A stretch of DNA of 64,000 nucleotides. Origin: Limosilactobacillus pontis (GTDB lineage: Bacteria > Bacillota > Bacilli > Lactobacillales > Lactobacillaceae). A program made the position numbers and the translations under genes. A model generated the notes under the pieces. The model was not told the origin of the DNA, made no database searches, and worked only from the letters and a program-made list of their open reading frames with translations. Positions 16,001-26,048 of this stretch are shown in pieces (the first letter of the stretch is position 1; each line of letters opens with the position of its first letter). Location of the stretch: contig NZ_PNFV01000004.1 in assembly GCF_002940945.1 (NCBI RefSeq), positions 124,001 to 188,000 of the forward strand, read 5' to 3'.

Positions 16001-17639
16001 TTGTGATCAATTTATTATTGATGGAAAGGTTCGAGGACCAATAAATTTTGGTAAGGGGCTAAATGTTGTACTAGGTGGAAAGGGTGGAACTAATTCAATA
16101 GGGAAATCTACCTTTTTAATGATCTTAGATTTCGTGTTTGGAGGGAATGATTACGTAAAGAAGGATAGTGACGTTCAAAAGAACGTTGGACAGCATACTA
16201 TCAAATTTATTTTTGAATTTAATGGTAAAGACTACTATTTTTCAAGATCCACTGAGGATTTTCAAAACATCAATGTCTGTGATGAAAATTTTAAGCCTTT
16301 AGCGGATAAAAGGATGACAAGGGATGAATATTTAAAGTTCTTGTCTAAAAAATATAATTTGGACCTACCTGGATTATCTTTTAGAAACGCTGTTAGCAGA
16401 TTTATTCGGGTCTATAACCGTCAAACAGTGAATGAAAGAAGACCGTTGCAAGCTGTTAATCAGGAACAAGGCAAGCAACAGGTTTATAGTTTGTTGAAAC
16501 TATTTGATAGATATTCTCCGATAGAGGCGAGGGAAAAAGCTGCAAGTGACGCTGATAAAGCCTATAAAGTATTTAAAAATGCAGGTGCGTTTAAGTATGT
16601 GCCAATAGTAGATACTAAAAAGCAGTTCAAAGAAAACGTTGATAAAATTTCTGAACTTAAAGATGAGCTATCTGATCTAGAATCAAAAAATAATGAAGGA
16701 ACATTAAATCTAGATGAAATACAGGCTGAACATCTTAGAAGTATTAGAGAAGATTTATCAAAATTGAGAGATTACAAGAATACATATATTAGTAGACTTA
16801 ATGTTGTTAAGGCTAATGAGCAAGCTGGGCCTGGTAAATTTAGAAGTAATTATCGAGAATTACAACAATTTTTCCCAGACATTGATTTAAATAAGATAGA
16901 AGAAATCGACAAGTTTCATCATCAAGTTACCAAGTTCTTGAAAGAGGAATTTGAAAAAGAGAAGAACTCTTTAGAGAAAAATATTAGTGAAATTGATCAT
17001 CATATTAACGAGCTAGTAACTGAAGCAAGGAAAATTAAAAATCAACAAGCTCCTAACGTTCAAACGGCTATTCTTAATGACTATGCTGATAAAAAAGCTG
17101 AACTTAAAAGGTTGGAAGACGAAAATAAAAATTATGAGAAGAAAAAAGAACTTAAAGAAGCGCAAAAAGATCAAAATGAAGCTTTAAAAACAACTGTGAA
17201 TACTCAGCTTGCGGAAGTTCAGCACTTACTAAATGAAAAAATGGCCAAGCTAAATGAAGAGATATGTGGTTCATCCTCTTTTCAGCCGCCCCATATTGAA
17301 TTAAAAGCTAACAATTATTCCTTTGAAACTATTAATGATCAAGGAACAGGTACCTCATTTAAAGGTCTAATTCTTTTTGATCAGGCATGCTTAGAGTTAA
17401 CCAGATTACCGTTCTTTATTCATGATTCTTTGATGTTCTCTAACATTGAAATAGATCGCAAGGATAAGATCATTGAAATGTATGGAAAGGAAAATAAACA
17501 GGTTTTCATTTCTATTGATACTATTGATCTTCTTTCAGACAAGGCACAACAAATTATAAAAAAGCACACTGTTCTTACGTTAGAGCGTGGTGGTAAAGAG
17601 TTATTTGGGAGATCTTGGAATGAACAACAATCAAACTAA
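15984..17639 (+). CDS. DUF2326-type ABC ATPase of an ABC-three-component-like system
   Basis: This 551-residue SMC/RecN-like ATPase starts at GTG 15984. Walker A is atypical and family-specific: GGKGGTNSIGKST at residues 31-43. A long charged region from about 200 to 420 is coiled coil. The C-terminal quarter (KGLILFDQACLEL, LPFFIHDSLMFSNIE, VFISIDTIDLL) carries the Walker B-side half of the ATPase head. This pattern is that of DUF2326 proteins, the ATPase of ABC-three-component conflict systems. By analogy it would sense invading DNA or its ends and license the HNH effector. It overlaps the HTH gene after it by 20 bases. Confidence 0.85.
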   Translation: MLKQISCDQFIIDGKVRGPINFGKGLNVVLGGKGGTNSIGKSTFLMILDFVFGGNDYVKKDSDVQKNVGQHTIKFIFEFNGKDYYFSRSTEDFQNINVCDENFKPLADKRMTRDEYLKFLSKKYNLDLPGLSFRNAVSRFIRVYNRQTVNERRPLQAVNQEQGKQQVYSLLKLFDRYSPIEAREKAASDADKAYKVFKNAGAFKYVPIVDTKKQFKENVDKISELKDELSDLESKNNEGTLNLDEIQAEHLRSIREDLSKLRDYKNTYISRLNVVKANEQAGPGKFRSNYRELQQFFPDIDLNKIEEIDKFHHQVTKFLKEEFEKEKNSLEKNISEIDHHINELVTEARKIKNQQAPNVQTAILNDYADKKAELKRLEDENKNYEKKKELKEAQKDQNEALKTTVNTQLAEVQHLLNEKMAKLNEEICGSSSFQPPHIELKANNYSFETINDQGTGTSFKGLILFDQACLELTRLPFFIHDSLMFSNIEIDRKDKIIEMYGKENKQVFISIDTIDLLSDKAQQIIKKHTVLTLERGGKELFGRSWNEQQSN

Positions 17640-17868
17640 GTTAAAAATCAACTATAAGATGAGCTACAAAAAGTTATGGAAGTTACTAATTGACAGAGGC
17701 ATGCAAAAAAAGGATTTGCAAAAACAATGTGATATTAGTGCAGCATCTATTGCTAAGCTAGGAAAAAATGCCAACGTTACTACAGATCTTTTAATGAAGA
17801 TATGCTCAGGGTTAAATTGTAACCTTGCCGATATTTGTGAAACAGAACGCATCAACACAGGAGAATAA
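17620..17868 (+). CDS. Small HTH (XRE/YozG-type) regulator
   Basis: This is an 82-residue protein from the ATG at 17620, with GGGAGA seven bases upstream inside the end of the ABC gene. The core YKKLWKLLIDRGMQKKDLQK, CDISAASIAKLGKNANVTTD and LMKICSGLNCNLADI is the YozG-like Cro/CI family, often encoded beside DNA methylase genes. It sits between the ABC trio and the type III genes, three bases before mod. A control role for the island, perhaps through the inverted repeat at 14448, is inference. Confidence 0.85.
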   Translation: MNNNQTKLKINYKMSYKKLWKLLIDRGMQKKDLQKQCDISAASIAKLGKNANVTTDLLMKICSGLNCNLADICETERINTGE

Positions 17869-17871
17869 TTA

Positions 17872-19887
17872 ATGCAAACAGATAATGAAAGATATAACGA
17901 AACTGTGCAGCCAAACACAGCTTTCTTAAATGAACTGAAAGAAAAGCTACCTGAATTTTTTACCAAGGATGGGTCTTTTGATCTGGATAAGTTTAAGGAC
18001 CAATTAAAAGATAAGAATGTCAATGAATTAAGTGAAGGTTATCAGTTAGATTTTATTGGTAAGGATTACGCTCGGCGCCAAGCTGGTGAAATGCCATCAA
18101 CTGTAATTGTTCCTGATGAAAAGCAAAATCAGGGTGAGGGGAAGGACAGTAAGAACCTGTTCTTTACCGGCGATAATTTGGAAGTACTGCGTCATTTGCA
18201 GAACAACTATCAGAATAGAATCGACGTCATTTATATTGACCCACCATATAACACGGGTAGTGATGGCTTTGTTTATCCCGATTCCTTTGAATACAGTGAC
18301 GACAAGTTAAAAGACATGTTTGGACTTGATGATGATCAGGTTGAGAGATTAAAAAGTATTCAGGGTAAATCAAGTCATTCGGCATGGTTGACATTCATGT
18401 ATCCCAGACTAGTTTTAGCCAAAAGATTGTTAAATGATAATGGCGTTATATTTATATCGATTGACTCGAATGAGCAAGCAACTCTTCGAGAAATACAAGA
18501 AGAGATCTTTGGTGAGAATCAGTTTATTGCCGAAATAGTTAGAAATACAAATAGTTCAAAAAATAATAGTTTGTTTATTTCTACTAGCCATGATTATTGC
18601 CTTGTTTATGGAAAAGATAGACAATCATTAGAAAAAAAGTATGCTGAAAGAAAGTGGAGTGTTTATAAAAACAATATTTCTGAGTATCTAAAGCGAGTTA
18701 AAGATCTCCAGAATTCAGGTTTAACAAATAATGAAATATCTGATGAACTGAAGCAATTAACAAAGTATCCACGATTTATAGATTTTACGAACTATTGGTA
18801 TATTGATAAAAGAGGACTTTATAGAAAAGATAATATTGGTGGTGTAAAGAATGGAAATATGGAACCATTATATAATCCCATTACAAAAAAGAATGATCCC
18901 GTTCCACCCAATGGTTATAGGTATAGCCCAGAAAAATTAAAAGAGCTGGTCAAAGAGGATCGTATACATTTTCATACGGATGGCAGTTTACCAGCTGTTA
19001 AAAGGTATTTGAATGAAAATTTGAAGCAGAGGCCCAAAGCCATTATGAGCGATGATCAGAGGCCTGATGATAAATTACTAAAATCATTTAAGACCCCTTT
19101 TAGCAATCCAAAACAGTTAGCGTTTATTACTAGAATACTAAGTATTTTTCCAAGCGATGCTACATTTTTAGATTTTTTCGCAGGGTCCGCTACAACGGCT
19201 CATGCAGTGATGAGTCTTAACGCTCAAGATAACGGAAAAAGGAAATTTATAATGGTTCAGCTCCCAGAAAAGACGTATCACACAAATAAAGATGGAAATG
19301 AAGTACCAACTGATGGGGGAAAGGAAGCTTATAAATTAGGGTATAAATCAATAGACGAAATTTCACGACGACGTATTAATATGGCTGCAAAAAAGATTCG
19401 TGAGGATAATGAATTAACCTTGCCAAAAGATTTTGATGGCAGTTTTAAGCACTATCGAGTAGTAAAGCCAGTCAAACAAACCCTAGAAGAAATTGATGAC
19501 TTTGATCCAAATAACACCAATTTATTTACTAACATGGTCGATGGATTTTCTAGCAAGAGTTTGGGTATTGATGGGGATGCTACTGGGGAAGAAACGATTC
19601 TTACCACTTGGCTTGCAAAGGATGGTTATTCCTTTGATGCTGACGTTGAGGAAGTTAAGTTCGGCAATTACTCGGCCCACAAGGTTGAAGATAATCGACT
19701 TTACTTAATCAACGAAGGCTGGAGAGCAGATCAAACTAAAGAATTACTCAACCAACTTGGTACTTGCCAATTAGAAATCCAAAGTGTGGTTATTTTTGGC
19801 TACTCCTTTAACGTGGCAGAACTGCGTGAACTGGAAAATGGCTTAAAACAGCTAGACAGTAAAGTAACTTTAATCAAGAGGTACTAA
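17872..19887 (+). CDS. mod: Type III restriction-modification DNA methyltransferase (Mod)
   Basis: This 671-residue adenine methyltransferase recognises the target and guides Res. Motif IV DPPYNTG is at 123-129, GVIFISID follows, and the S-adenosylmethionine motif FLDFFAGSATTA is near 432-443. The beta-class order and length are typical of type III Mod. Residues about 220-400 between these motifs form the target recognition domain; that DNA is visibly more AT-rich than its flanks (sample lines 23-30% GC against 37-42%), suggesting domain exchange. Res begins three bases after the stop. Confidence 0.95.
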   Translation: MQTDNERYNETVQPNTAFLNELKEKLPEFFTKDGSFDLDKFKDQLKDKNVNELSEGYQLDFIGKDYARRQAGEMPSTVIVPDEKQNQGEGKDSKNLFFTGDNLEVLRHLQNNYQNRIDVIYIDPPYNTGSDGFVYPDSFEYSDDKLKDMFGLDDDQVERLKSIQGKSSHSAWLTFMYPRLVLAKRLLNDNGVIFISIDSNEQATLREIQEEIFGENQFIAEIVRNTNSSKNNSLFISTSHDYCLVYGKDRQSLEKKYAERKWSVYKNNISEYLKRVKDLQNSGLTNNEISDELKQLTKYPRFIDFTNYWYIDKRGLYRKDNIGGVKNGNMEPLYNPITKKNDPVPPNGYRYSPEKLKELVKEDRIHFHTDGSLPAVKRYLNENLKQRPKAIMSDDQRPDDKLLKSFKTPFSNPKQLAFITRILSIFPSDATFLDFFAGSATTAHAVMSLNAQDNGKRKFIMVQLPEKTYHTNKDGNEVPTDGGKEAYKLGYKSIDEISRRRINMAAKKIREDNELTLPKDFDGSFKHYRVVKPVKQTLEEIDDFDPNNTNLFTNMVDGFSSKSLGIDGDATGEETILTTWLAKDGYSFDADVEEVKFGNYSAHKVEDNRLYLINEGWRADQTKELLNQLGTCQLEIQSVVIFGYSFNVAELRELENGLKQLDSKVTLIKRY

Positions 19888-19890
19888 ACC

Positions 19891-22866
19891 ATGAAGATTA
19901 AACTAGAAACTTTACAACACCAAACTGATGCCCTAGCTGCTATTGATAAAGCTTTCCCAGGCATGGATACCATGAGTAATAATCCAGATGCTAATTACAT
20001 TTATGCCAATCCACTGATTAGGTGTCGTTATAGGGATGAAGCCAATATTGACATCAAGATGGAGACGGGAACTGGGAAGACCTATGTCTACACCCGGATG
20101 ATGTATGAAATGCACCAAAAGTATGGCCTATTCAAGTTTGTCATTGCTGTACCGAGCCCAAGTATTAAGGAAGGTACTCGTAGCTTTATTAGTAGCGATT
20201 ATGCTAAGCAGCACTTTAGCGAATTTTATGAAAATACCCGGGTCCAATTAAACGTCATCGACGCAGGTGACTTTAGTGCGCGTTCAGGACGACGCAATTT
20301 TCCGGCCCAGCTATCAGAATTTGTGGAAGCAACACGGCAGAATGCAAACCAAATTGAAGTATTGTTAGTTAATCAAGGGATGCTGCATTCTAAATCTATG
20401 CACCGTGATGATTATGATCAGACTCTTCTTGGTGGCGAAACTTCACCAATTAAGGCCATTGCGGCAACTAGACCTGTAGTCATTATTGACGAGCCGCAGC
20501 GATTCCCACGGGGTAAAAAGTTTTATGAAGATATTAAAGCAATGAAGCCCCAATTAATTGTCCGTTTTGGGGCTACTTTCCCGGAAACAACTACTGGTCG
20601 GGGTAAGAACAAAGTCGCTAAGATTGATTACTATCGTGGTGAACCTCAATTTAACCTTGACGCCGTTGATAGTTTTAATCAAGGCTTAGTCAAGGGGATT
20701 GATATTGATTATCCTGACATGACTGAGGAGCAAGCAAATAATCTATATAAGGTTAAGCAGGCCAAGGCTAAGGAACTTATCCTTATCAAGGGCAGTAAGG
20801 AATACCCGCTTAGTGTAGGTGAAAATTTAGCGGATGTTGATCCAGGCTTTGAGGGTAACATTACCTATGCTGGTGGAACAGAACGTGAACTATCTAATGG
20901 ACTAGTACTTTCAAAAGATATGAAGTTGATTCCTGGTACCTTTGCCCAGAATTATCAGGATGAGATTATCTCCCAAGCATTAGATTGTCATTTCAAGGCG
21001 GAGGAAGAAAACTTCTTGCGCTTAAATTCAGGTGATAACGCCCCTAAAATTAAGACACTGTCTTTATTCTTCATTGATAGTATTTCTAGTTTTCGTGGGG
21101 AGAATAATGGTAAGGGTTGGCTTGCCCAACATTTTGAAGCTATTTTAACTAAGAAGCTAAAAAAGCTAATTGACCGTTATGAATTAGCCATCGATGATCG
21201 AGAAAAGGAATACTATGCCTTCTTACAAGCAACATTAAAAAGTTTACAGTCAGAGCATCAAGACATTTATGCTGGTTATTTCAGCGAAGATCGTGGAAGT
21301 TCAGATGCTGATATTCAAGCTGAAGTTGAAGACATTTTAAGCAATAAGGAAAAATTGCTTAGTTTCAAAGATAAGGATGGCAACTGGCTGACTCGTCGCT
21401 TTCTTTTTTCAAAGTGGACGCTACGTGAAGGCTGGGATAATCCAAATGTCTTTACGATTGCTAAGTTACGTACTTCTGGTTCAGAGATTAGTAAGATTCA
21501 GGAAGTTGGTCGTGGCTTACGTTTACCAGTTGATGAAACTGGACACCGTCTTAACCAAGATGAATGGCAAAGTCGATTGTCGTTCTTGATTGGATATGAT
21601 GAGCGTGATTTTGCCCAGAAACTGGTTGGTGAGATCAATGACGATTCACCAATTAAGTTGAACCAAGAAGAACTTACGGATGATATGATCAAGCTGATTA
21701 TTCAGGCCAAACAAAAAGCTGATCCGCAGTTTAATGAAGATCAGTTGCTTGATGATCTAGACGAGCACAATGTCATTACACGCTCTAACAAATTTAAAGA
21801 AAATGTCGAACTGGATGGTAAGACAATGTCTGGTTATGATGCGTTGTGTCATCTTTACCCAGAGCTTGTGCAGAAGACTAAAGTGGCTAAAGATAAGGTT
21901 CGGGATAAGAATTCAAAGGATAACACAGTGGTTAAGCTGCGAAAACAAAACTGGCAGCAATTGAAAAATTTGTGGCTGCAATTGGCCAAGCGACAGATGA
22001 TTAAGTTTGACCCATCAGTTAATCAGGATGCCGAAACTGTGGCTCGTAATGTCTTCAATGATAGTGATAATAAGATTTTTGTCTTACAGCGGCCGCAAAT
22101 GGTCCACCAAGAAGTCGTTACTGATAATAGTTCGGCGTCTGTTCGAGAAACGCAGGCAGATTACAGCACTGAATATTTGACCATGAAATATGGTAAATTT
22201 CTTAAAATCCTGGCCCAGCAAACAGACCTCTCTGTAAACTTATTGAACAACTTAATGATTAAGGCCATTAAGAGGTTAAGGAATAATACCAACTACATCA
22301 ATGAAAAGACACTGGGGAACTTAATTCGAACTTTTAATAATCAATTTAACGAACGAATCAAGACTTCTTATAGTTATGAACCCTTGAAATTTTCAGCTTC
22401 TACTTCGATTTATAATGCCAAGAAACATGAATTTGTAGATTCAGTACCTGCTAGTGTCCTGGGTGTATATCAGTCAAATTCAACTTCTGATGAAAAGTAC
22501 TTGTATGATCGGCCACCACTACGTTATGACAGTGCTGATCCAGAATTAAAGATTTTACAGCGCTCATATGGACCTAAGATTAGTGTCTTTGGTAAGTTAC
22601 CAAAGAAGGCAATTAAGATACCTCGCTTCGATAACGGTACTACTACACCCGACTTTATTTTTAAGATTGAACATGGTAGTAAGCCAATCTATTTGGTGAT
22701 CGAAACCAAAGCTGAAAACATGCGTTTAGGTGATGAAGAAATAAGGATTATTCAACAAAAGTACTTCGATCATTTAAAGGAATCTGGAGTTTACTATCAG
22801 ATGGCTACTAGCGAGCAGGAAGTACATGATTTGATCAATAAATTGGAAAATGGGGAGTTGAACTGA
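19891..22866 (+). CDS. res: Type III restriction endonuclease subunit (Res)
   Basis: This 991-residue protein is the DNA translocase-nuclease of a type III system. The superfamily 2 helicase has Walker A METGTGKT at 57-64, IIDEPQRF (DEPQ box) at 198-205, and the C-lobe segments WTLREGWDNPNVF and EVGRGLRLP. The C-terminal nuclease has TPDFIF (D921) and VIETKAE (E938, K940), an intact PD-(D/E)XK site. Length and motifs are complete, so the enzyme looks functional. The next gene begins one base after its stop. Confidence 0.95.
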   Translation: MKIKLETLQHQTDALAAIDKAFPGMDTMSNNPDANYIYANPLIRCRYRDEANIDIKMETGTGKTYVYTRMMYEMHQKYGLFKFVIAVPSPSIKEGTRSFISSDYAKQHFSEFYENTRVQLNVIDAGDFSARSGRRNFPAQLSEFVEATRQNANQIEVLLVNQGMLHSKSMHRDDYDQTLLGGETSPIKAIAATRPVVIIDEPQRFPRGKKFYEDIKAMKPQLIVRFGATFPETTTGRGKNKVAKIDYYRGEPQFNLDAVDSFNQGLVKGIDIDYPDMTEEQANNLYKVKQAKAKELILIKGSKEYPLSVGENLADVDPGFEGNITYAGGTERELSNGLVLSKDMKLIPGTFAQNYQDEIISQALDCHFKAEEENFLRLNSGDNAPKIKTLSLFFIDSISSFRGENNGKGWLAQHFEAILTKKLKKLIDRYELAIDDREKEYYAFLQATLKSLQSEHQDIYAGYFSEDRGSSDADIQAEVEDILSNKEKLLSFKDKDGNWLTRRFLFSKWTLREGWDNPNVFTIAKLRTSGSEISKIQEVGRGLRLPVDETGHRLNQDEWQSRLSFLIGYDERDFAQKLVGEINDDSPIKLNQEELTDDMIKLIIQAKQKADPQFNEDQLLDDLDEHNVITRSNKFKENVELDGKTMSGYDALCHLYPELVQKTKVAKDKVRDKNSKDNTVVKLRKQNWQQLKNLWLQLAKRQMIKFDPSVNQDAETVARNVFNDSDNKIFVLQRPQMVHQEVVTDNSSASVRETQADYSTEYLTMKYGKFLKILAQQTDLSVNLLNNLMIKAIKRLRNNTNYINEKTLGNLIRTFNNQFNERIKTSYSYEPLKFSASTSIYNAKKHEFVDSVPASVLGVYQSNSTSDEKYLYDRPPLRYDSADPELKILQRSYGPKISVFGKLPKKAIKIPRFDNGTTTPDFIFKIEHGSKPIYLVIETKAENMRLGDEEIRIIQQKYFDHLKESGVYYQMATSEQEVHDLINKLENGELN

Positions 22867-22867
22867 A

Positions 22868-24160
22868 ATGTTGTCGCTAATCGAATTAGCTAAAGAGGGA
22901 AAGTTAGAGAAAACCGGTGCCAAGCCCAAGTTACCGATTAAGGTTGATGGGGTTAGCTCTGAAACGTTGGATGTTTACAAGATTCCACTAGAATATGTCT
23001 ATTACAACGATAAGAATGGACGAATTGCGACCGGAATCTCTCAGTATCGCGATGAATTACACCCAGCAAATGATCAAGAAGATCCGCAATATAACAATTT
23101 TGTTGCTAAGTTGATTGAACAGGATAATTCATCAGCATTAAAGCGGACTGAGAAATCGATCCAAGAATCTGGTCAACAGGTTTATGGTTATGTCCTTGAT
23201 GATGGTCGGATCGTTGATGGTAATCGTCGTTATACTGCCTTACGTGATATTCACCAAACGTCTGGGCGAACGGTTTATTTTGAGGCCGTTGTTTTACCAT
23301 TCTCATATGACAACACTACTGAACGAGCTAAAATTAAGAAATTGGAATTGGCCATTCAGATGGGTGTTGAAGAGAGGCAAGATTATGACCCGGTGGATTT
23401 GGCAGTTGACATTTACCAGACTACCAGTGGTGATAACCCAATTATGACCCAAGCGGATTATGCAGCTGACTCACATATGCGTCCGACAGAAGTTAAGAAA
23501 TATTATGATGGTGCGGTCTACATGAAAAAGTTTCTAGAGTTTATTGGGGCTCCAGAAAATAACTTTAATATTATCAAAGAAAGCAAAGTTTGGTCGCTGT
23601 TCTATGAAATGGGTAAGTCACTGTCCAAAAATTTTGGTGATGATCCAGAGTCACAAGTTCGTAAAAATGAAACCATGAATTCTTACTTTGGCGTGATCCT
23701 TTATCAAATTCACGTGGGCGTTAGTGGGAATACTGCCAGAACTCATATACGTGAATATAGTAAAAATATCGTTAACAGTGTGGATAACGAAGACTTTAAC
23801 GATGATGTTGCGGACATGGTGGACGATTTATCCGACTCTCTCCAGGATGATGAAATTAAGAACACCTCTGATTTAATGCAGAGTTTGACTGATGAAAATG
23901 AAACGGTTGAATCGCTAGGGGATACATTTGATACCTACATGCGAAATGCCCGCAACAGTGAGTCTGTAGATAAGTTCATTCGCAATATCAAGCAGAATGT
24001 GAAATACTACCATGATCTGAATGAAGATGGCGGATTAATTGGAAGTTTACGTTATAACGAGGTTAGTGAGGATCAGTTAAAGGAACTTCAAAAATATATG
24101 CGGGATTTAAATCAATTAAGTAAGGAGTTGTTCAGCAAGTATGGAGACGAAATCAGATAG
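22868..24160 (+). CDS. ParB-like domain protein associated with the type III system
   Basis: This 430-residue protein contains a ParB/sulfiredoxin-like domain in residues 35-170, with DDGRIVDGNRRYTALRDI (VDGNRR at 116-121) as its hallmark nucleotide-binding box. The remainder is helical and acidic (DDVADMVDDLSDSLQDDEI), with no known motif. ParB-type folds bind CTP or ATP and can load or clamp on DNA. The gene is one base from res and overlaps the SNF2 gene by 20 bases. Its job is not known to me; a DNA-marking or licensing step is inference. Confidence 0.7.
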   Translation: MLSLIELAKEGKLEKTGAKPKLPIKVDGVSSETLDVYKIPLEYVYYNDKNGRIATGISQYRDELHPANDQEDPQYNNFVAKLIEQDNSSALKRTEKSIQESGQQVYGYVLDDGRIVDGNRRYTALRDIHQTSGRTVYFEAVVLPFSYDNTTERAKIKKLELAIQMGVEERQDYDPVDLAVDIYQTTSGDNPIMTQADYAADSHMRPTEVKKYYDGAVYMKKFLEFIGAPENNFNIIKESKVWSLFYEMGKSLSKNFGDDPESQVRKNETMNSYFGVILYQIHVGVSGNTARTHIREYSKNIVNSVDNEDFNDDVADMVDDLSDSLQDDEIKNTSDLMQSLTDENETVESLGDTFDTYMRNARNSESVDKFIRNIKQNVKYYHDLNEDGGLIGSLRYNEVSEDQLKELQKYMRDLNQLSKELFSKYGDEIR

Positions 24161-26033
24161 TCCAATTATCATTAAAAATGATACGGGCCTGTTTCAATTA
24201 TTAGATGACGATCGCCATACTCTGAAAACTAAGACTGCTCAGCGCGGCTTGTCAATTTTTGCTCCTTACTTCGAAGATGCTAAACAACGAACATTTAAAC
24301 AAGATTTGACTTATGTTCAGTTACTTGAATTAGTCAAGAAGCTTAATCGTCGTCTGAAGCGTAAGGGATTACCCGAAGTCCAAACGAGTAATAAGTTTGA
24401 TCAGTTTGTACAGCAACGACAGTATTACATTAAAGAACAAAGTCAGGCTGGGTTAACTATCAAAGATGGTGATCCTCGTTGGCAGCAAGAGTTTGATAAT
24501 TTCAAAACAACTGTTAGTCAGGAGATTACGCGACCACTAAAACCAGAACAGGAAAAGGCTAGTTTCTTCATGACTATCATGAAACGGGCCGCTAACTTTT
24601 CAGTTCCTGGTGCGGGGAAGACTGCAATGATGTATGGAACTTTTGCCTACTTGTCTAGTCCTAGAGTGAATGAAGTTGATAAGCTCCTTGTAGTGTCACC
24701 ATTAAATGCATTCGCTGCCTGGCGGACAGAATTTGAAGCTGTGTTTGGACCAAAACGGCAGCTGCATTATCTTAATATGCGGGATAAGAAGTACAACAAT
24801 AATCCTGGAGTAGTTAAGCATGATTGGGTTCAAGCAGATGTGATCACGATTAACTATGAATCTTTACAAAGTAAGCTGAACATCATCAATGACTTACTGG
24901 ATTCTAAAACTATGTTAGTTTTTGACGAAGTTCACCGAGTAAAAGGTATCGGTGGTCAGCGTGCTAAGGCTGCTCTAAGCTTGAGTCAAGCGCCGCATTA
25001 TCGGTATGTTTTGACTGGAACGCCAATCCCAAACGGTTTCAGGGATATTTATAATTTCTTGCACTTGATGTATCCAGATGAATATTCCTCATTCTTTGCT
25101 TGGGATTTAACGACCCTAAACAACATTGATTCTGAAGACGTGAATAAGAAACTATCGCCATTTTTCTGGCGGACCAATAAGCAGGACCTTCATGTACCGA
25201 GACCAGATCCAGACATTATTAAAGAAGTAGCTCCTTCAAAAAATCAGGAGCTACTAGCACAGGCAATTTATGAAAATGAAAACGGAACTCTAGCAACGTT
25301 TATTAGGTTGTTGCAGGCTTCCACAAACCCCGAATTGCTGGCAACTAATATTAACTATAAAGAACTAGGACTGGTGGATGCTGATTCCGGTGTTTGGGAT
25401 AAACAGTCATCTACTGTGGAAAAGGAAAACGCCAGCAGTGGGGATGCGTATAAGAAATATAATTTAGCCCAAGTTGAATCTCCTAAGTTTGAAATGGGGA
25501 TTGACTTAATTGATAAATTAGTTAGCCAAGGCAAAAAAGTCCTGGTCTGGGGTATGTTTGTCGGAACAATGCAGAAGATTACTGATACTCTAAATGGTAT
25601 GGGGATCAAGACCACCTTGGTTTATGGGGCCACTCCAAAGCAAGATCGTGAAGGAATGATTAATAATTTCCGGACCGGTGATGTTCAGGTACTTGTATCA
25701 AATCCTAATACTCTGGGGGAATCTATTTCTTTGCACCAAACCGTACATGATGCTGTCTATTTTGAATATAATTTCAATTTAACTTTTATGCTGCAGTCAC
25801 GGGACCGGATTAATCGTTTGGGCCTACCTGCAGATCAATATACCCGTTACTATTATCTGATGACTAAGGGTGATGTTGCCCACATGAGTTTTATTGATAG
25901 TACGGTGTACAAGAAATTGAAGGATAAAGAAAAAGTTATGCTTGATGCCATTGATGGTCAATTGCTTGTCCCTGAATATACTGATGACTATCTGAAAGAA
26001 GTTAAGGATATTGTAATGGGAAGGTATAAATAA
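24141..26033 (+). CDS. SNF2-like helicase associated with the type III system
   Basis: This 630-residue superfamily 2 ATPase has Walker A VPGAGKT at 155-161, LVFDEVHR (DEVH) at about 259-266, LTGTPIPNGF (motif III region) near 291-300, and a C-lobe with LVSNPNTLGESISLHQ and QSRDRINRLG (motif VI). The first 140 residues are an uncharacterised accessory domain. No nuclease motif is seen. The start lies 20 bases inside the ParB-like gene, which points to a ParB/SNF2 functional pair. Type III systems do not normally need a second helicase, which makes this gene notable. Confidence 0.85.
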   Translation: METKSDSPIIIKNDTGLFQLLDDDRHTLKTKTAQRGLSIFAPYFEDAKQRTFKQDLTYVQLLELVKKLNRRLKRKGLPEVQTSNKFDQFVQQRQYYIKEQSQAGLTIKDGDPRWQQEFDNFKTTVSQEITRPLKPEQEKASFFMTIMKRAANFSVPGAGKTAMMYGTFAYLSSPRVNEVDKLLVVSPLNAFAAWRTEFEAVFGPKRQLHYLNMRDKKYNNNPGVVKHDWVQADVITINYESLQSKLNIINDLLDSKTMLVFDEVHRVKGIGGQRAKAALSLSQAPHYRYVLTGTPIPNGFRDIYNFLHLMYPDEYSSFFAWDLTTLNNIDSEDVNKKLSPFFWRTNKQDLHVPRPDPDIIKEVAPSKNQELLAQAIYENENGTLATFIRLLQASTNPELLATNINYKELGLVDADSGVWDKQSSTVEKENASSGDAYKKYNLAQVESPKFEMGIDLIDKLVSQGKKVLVWGMFVGTMQKITDTLNGMGIKTTLVYGATPKQDREGMINNFRTGDVQVLVSNPNTLGESISLHQTVHDAVYFEYNFNLTFMLQSRDRINRLGLPADQYTRYYYLMTKGDVAHMSFIDSTVYKKLKDKEKVMLDAIDGQLLVPEYTDDYLKEVKDIVMGRYK

Positions 26034-26048
26034 AGGAGAATATTGGGT

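Noticed and set aside
22868..24160. Reading the ParB-like gene as a chromosome or plasmid partition protein
   Set aside because: There is no ParA partner and no parS-like site nearby, and it is embedded between res and a SNF2 helicase.
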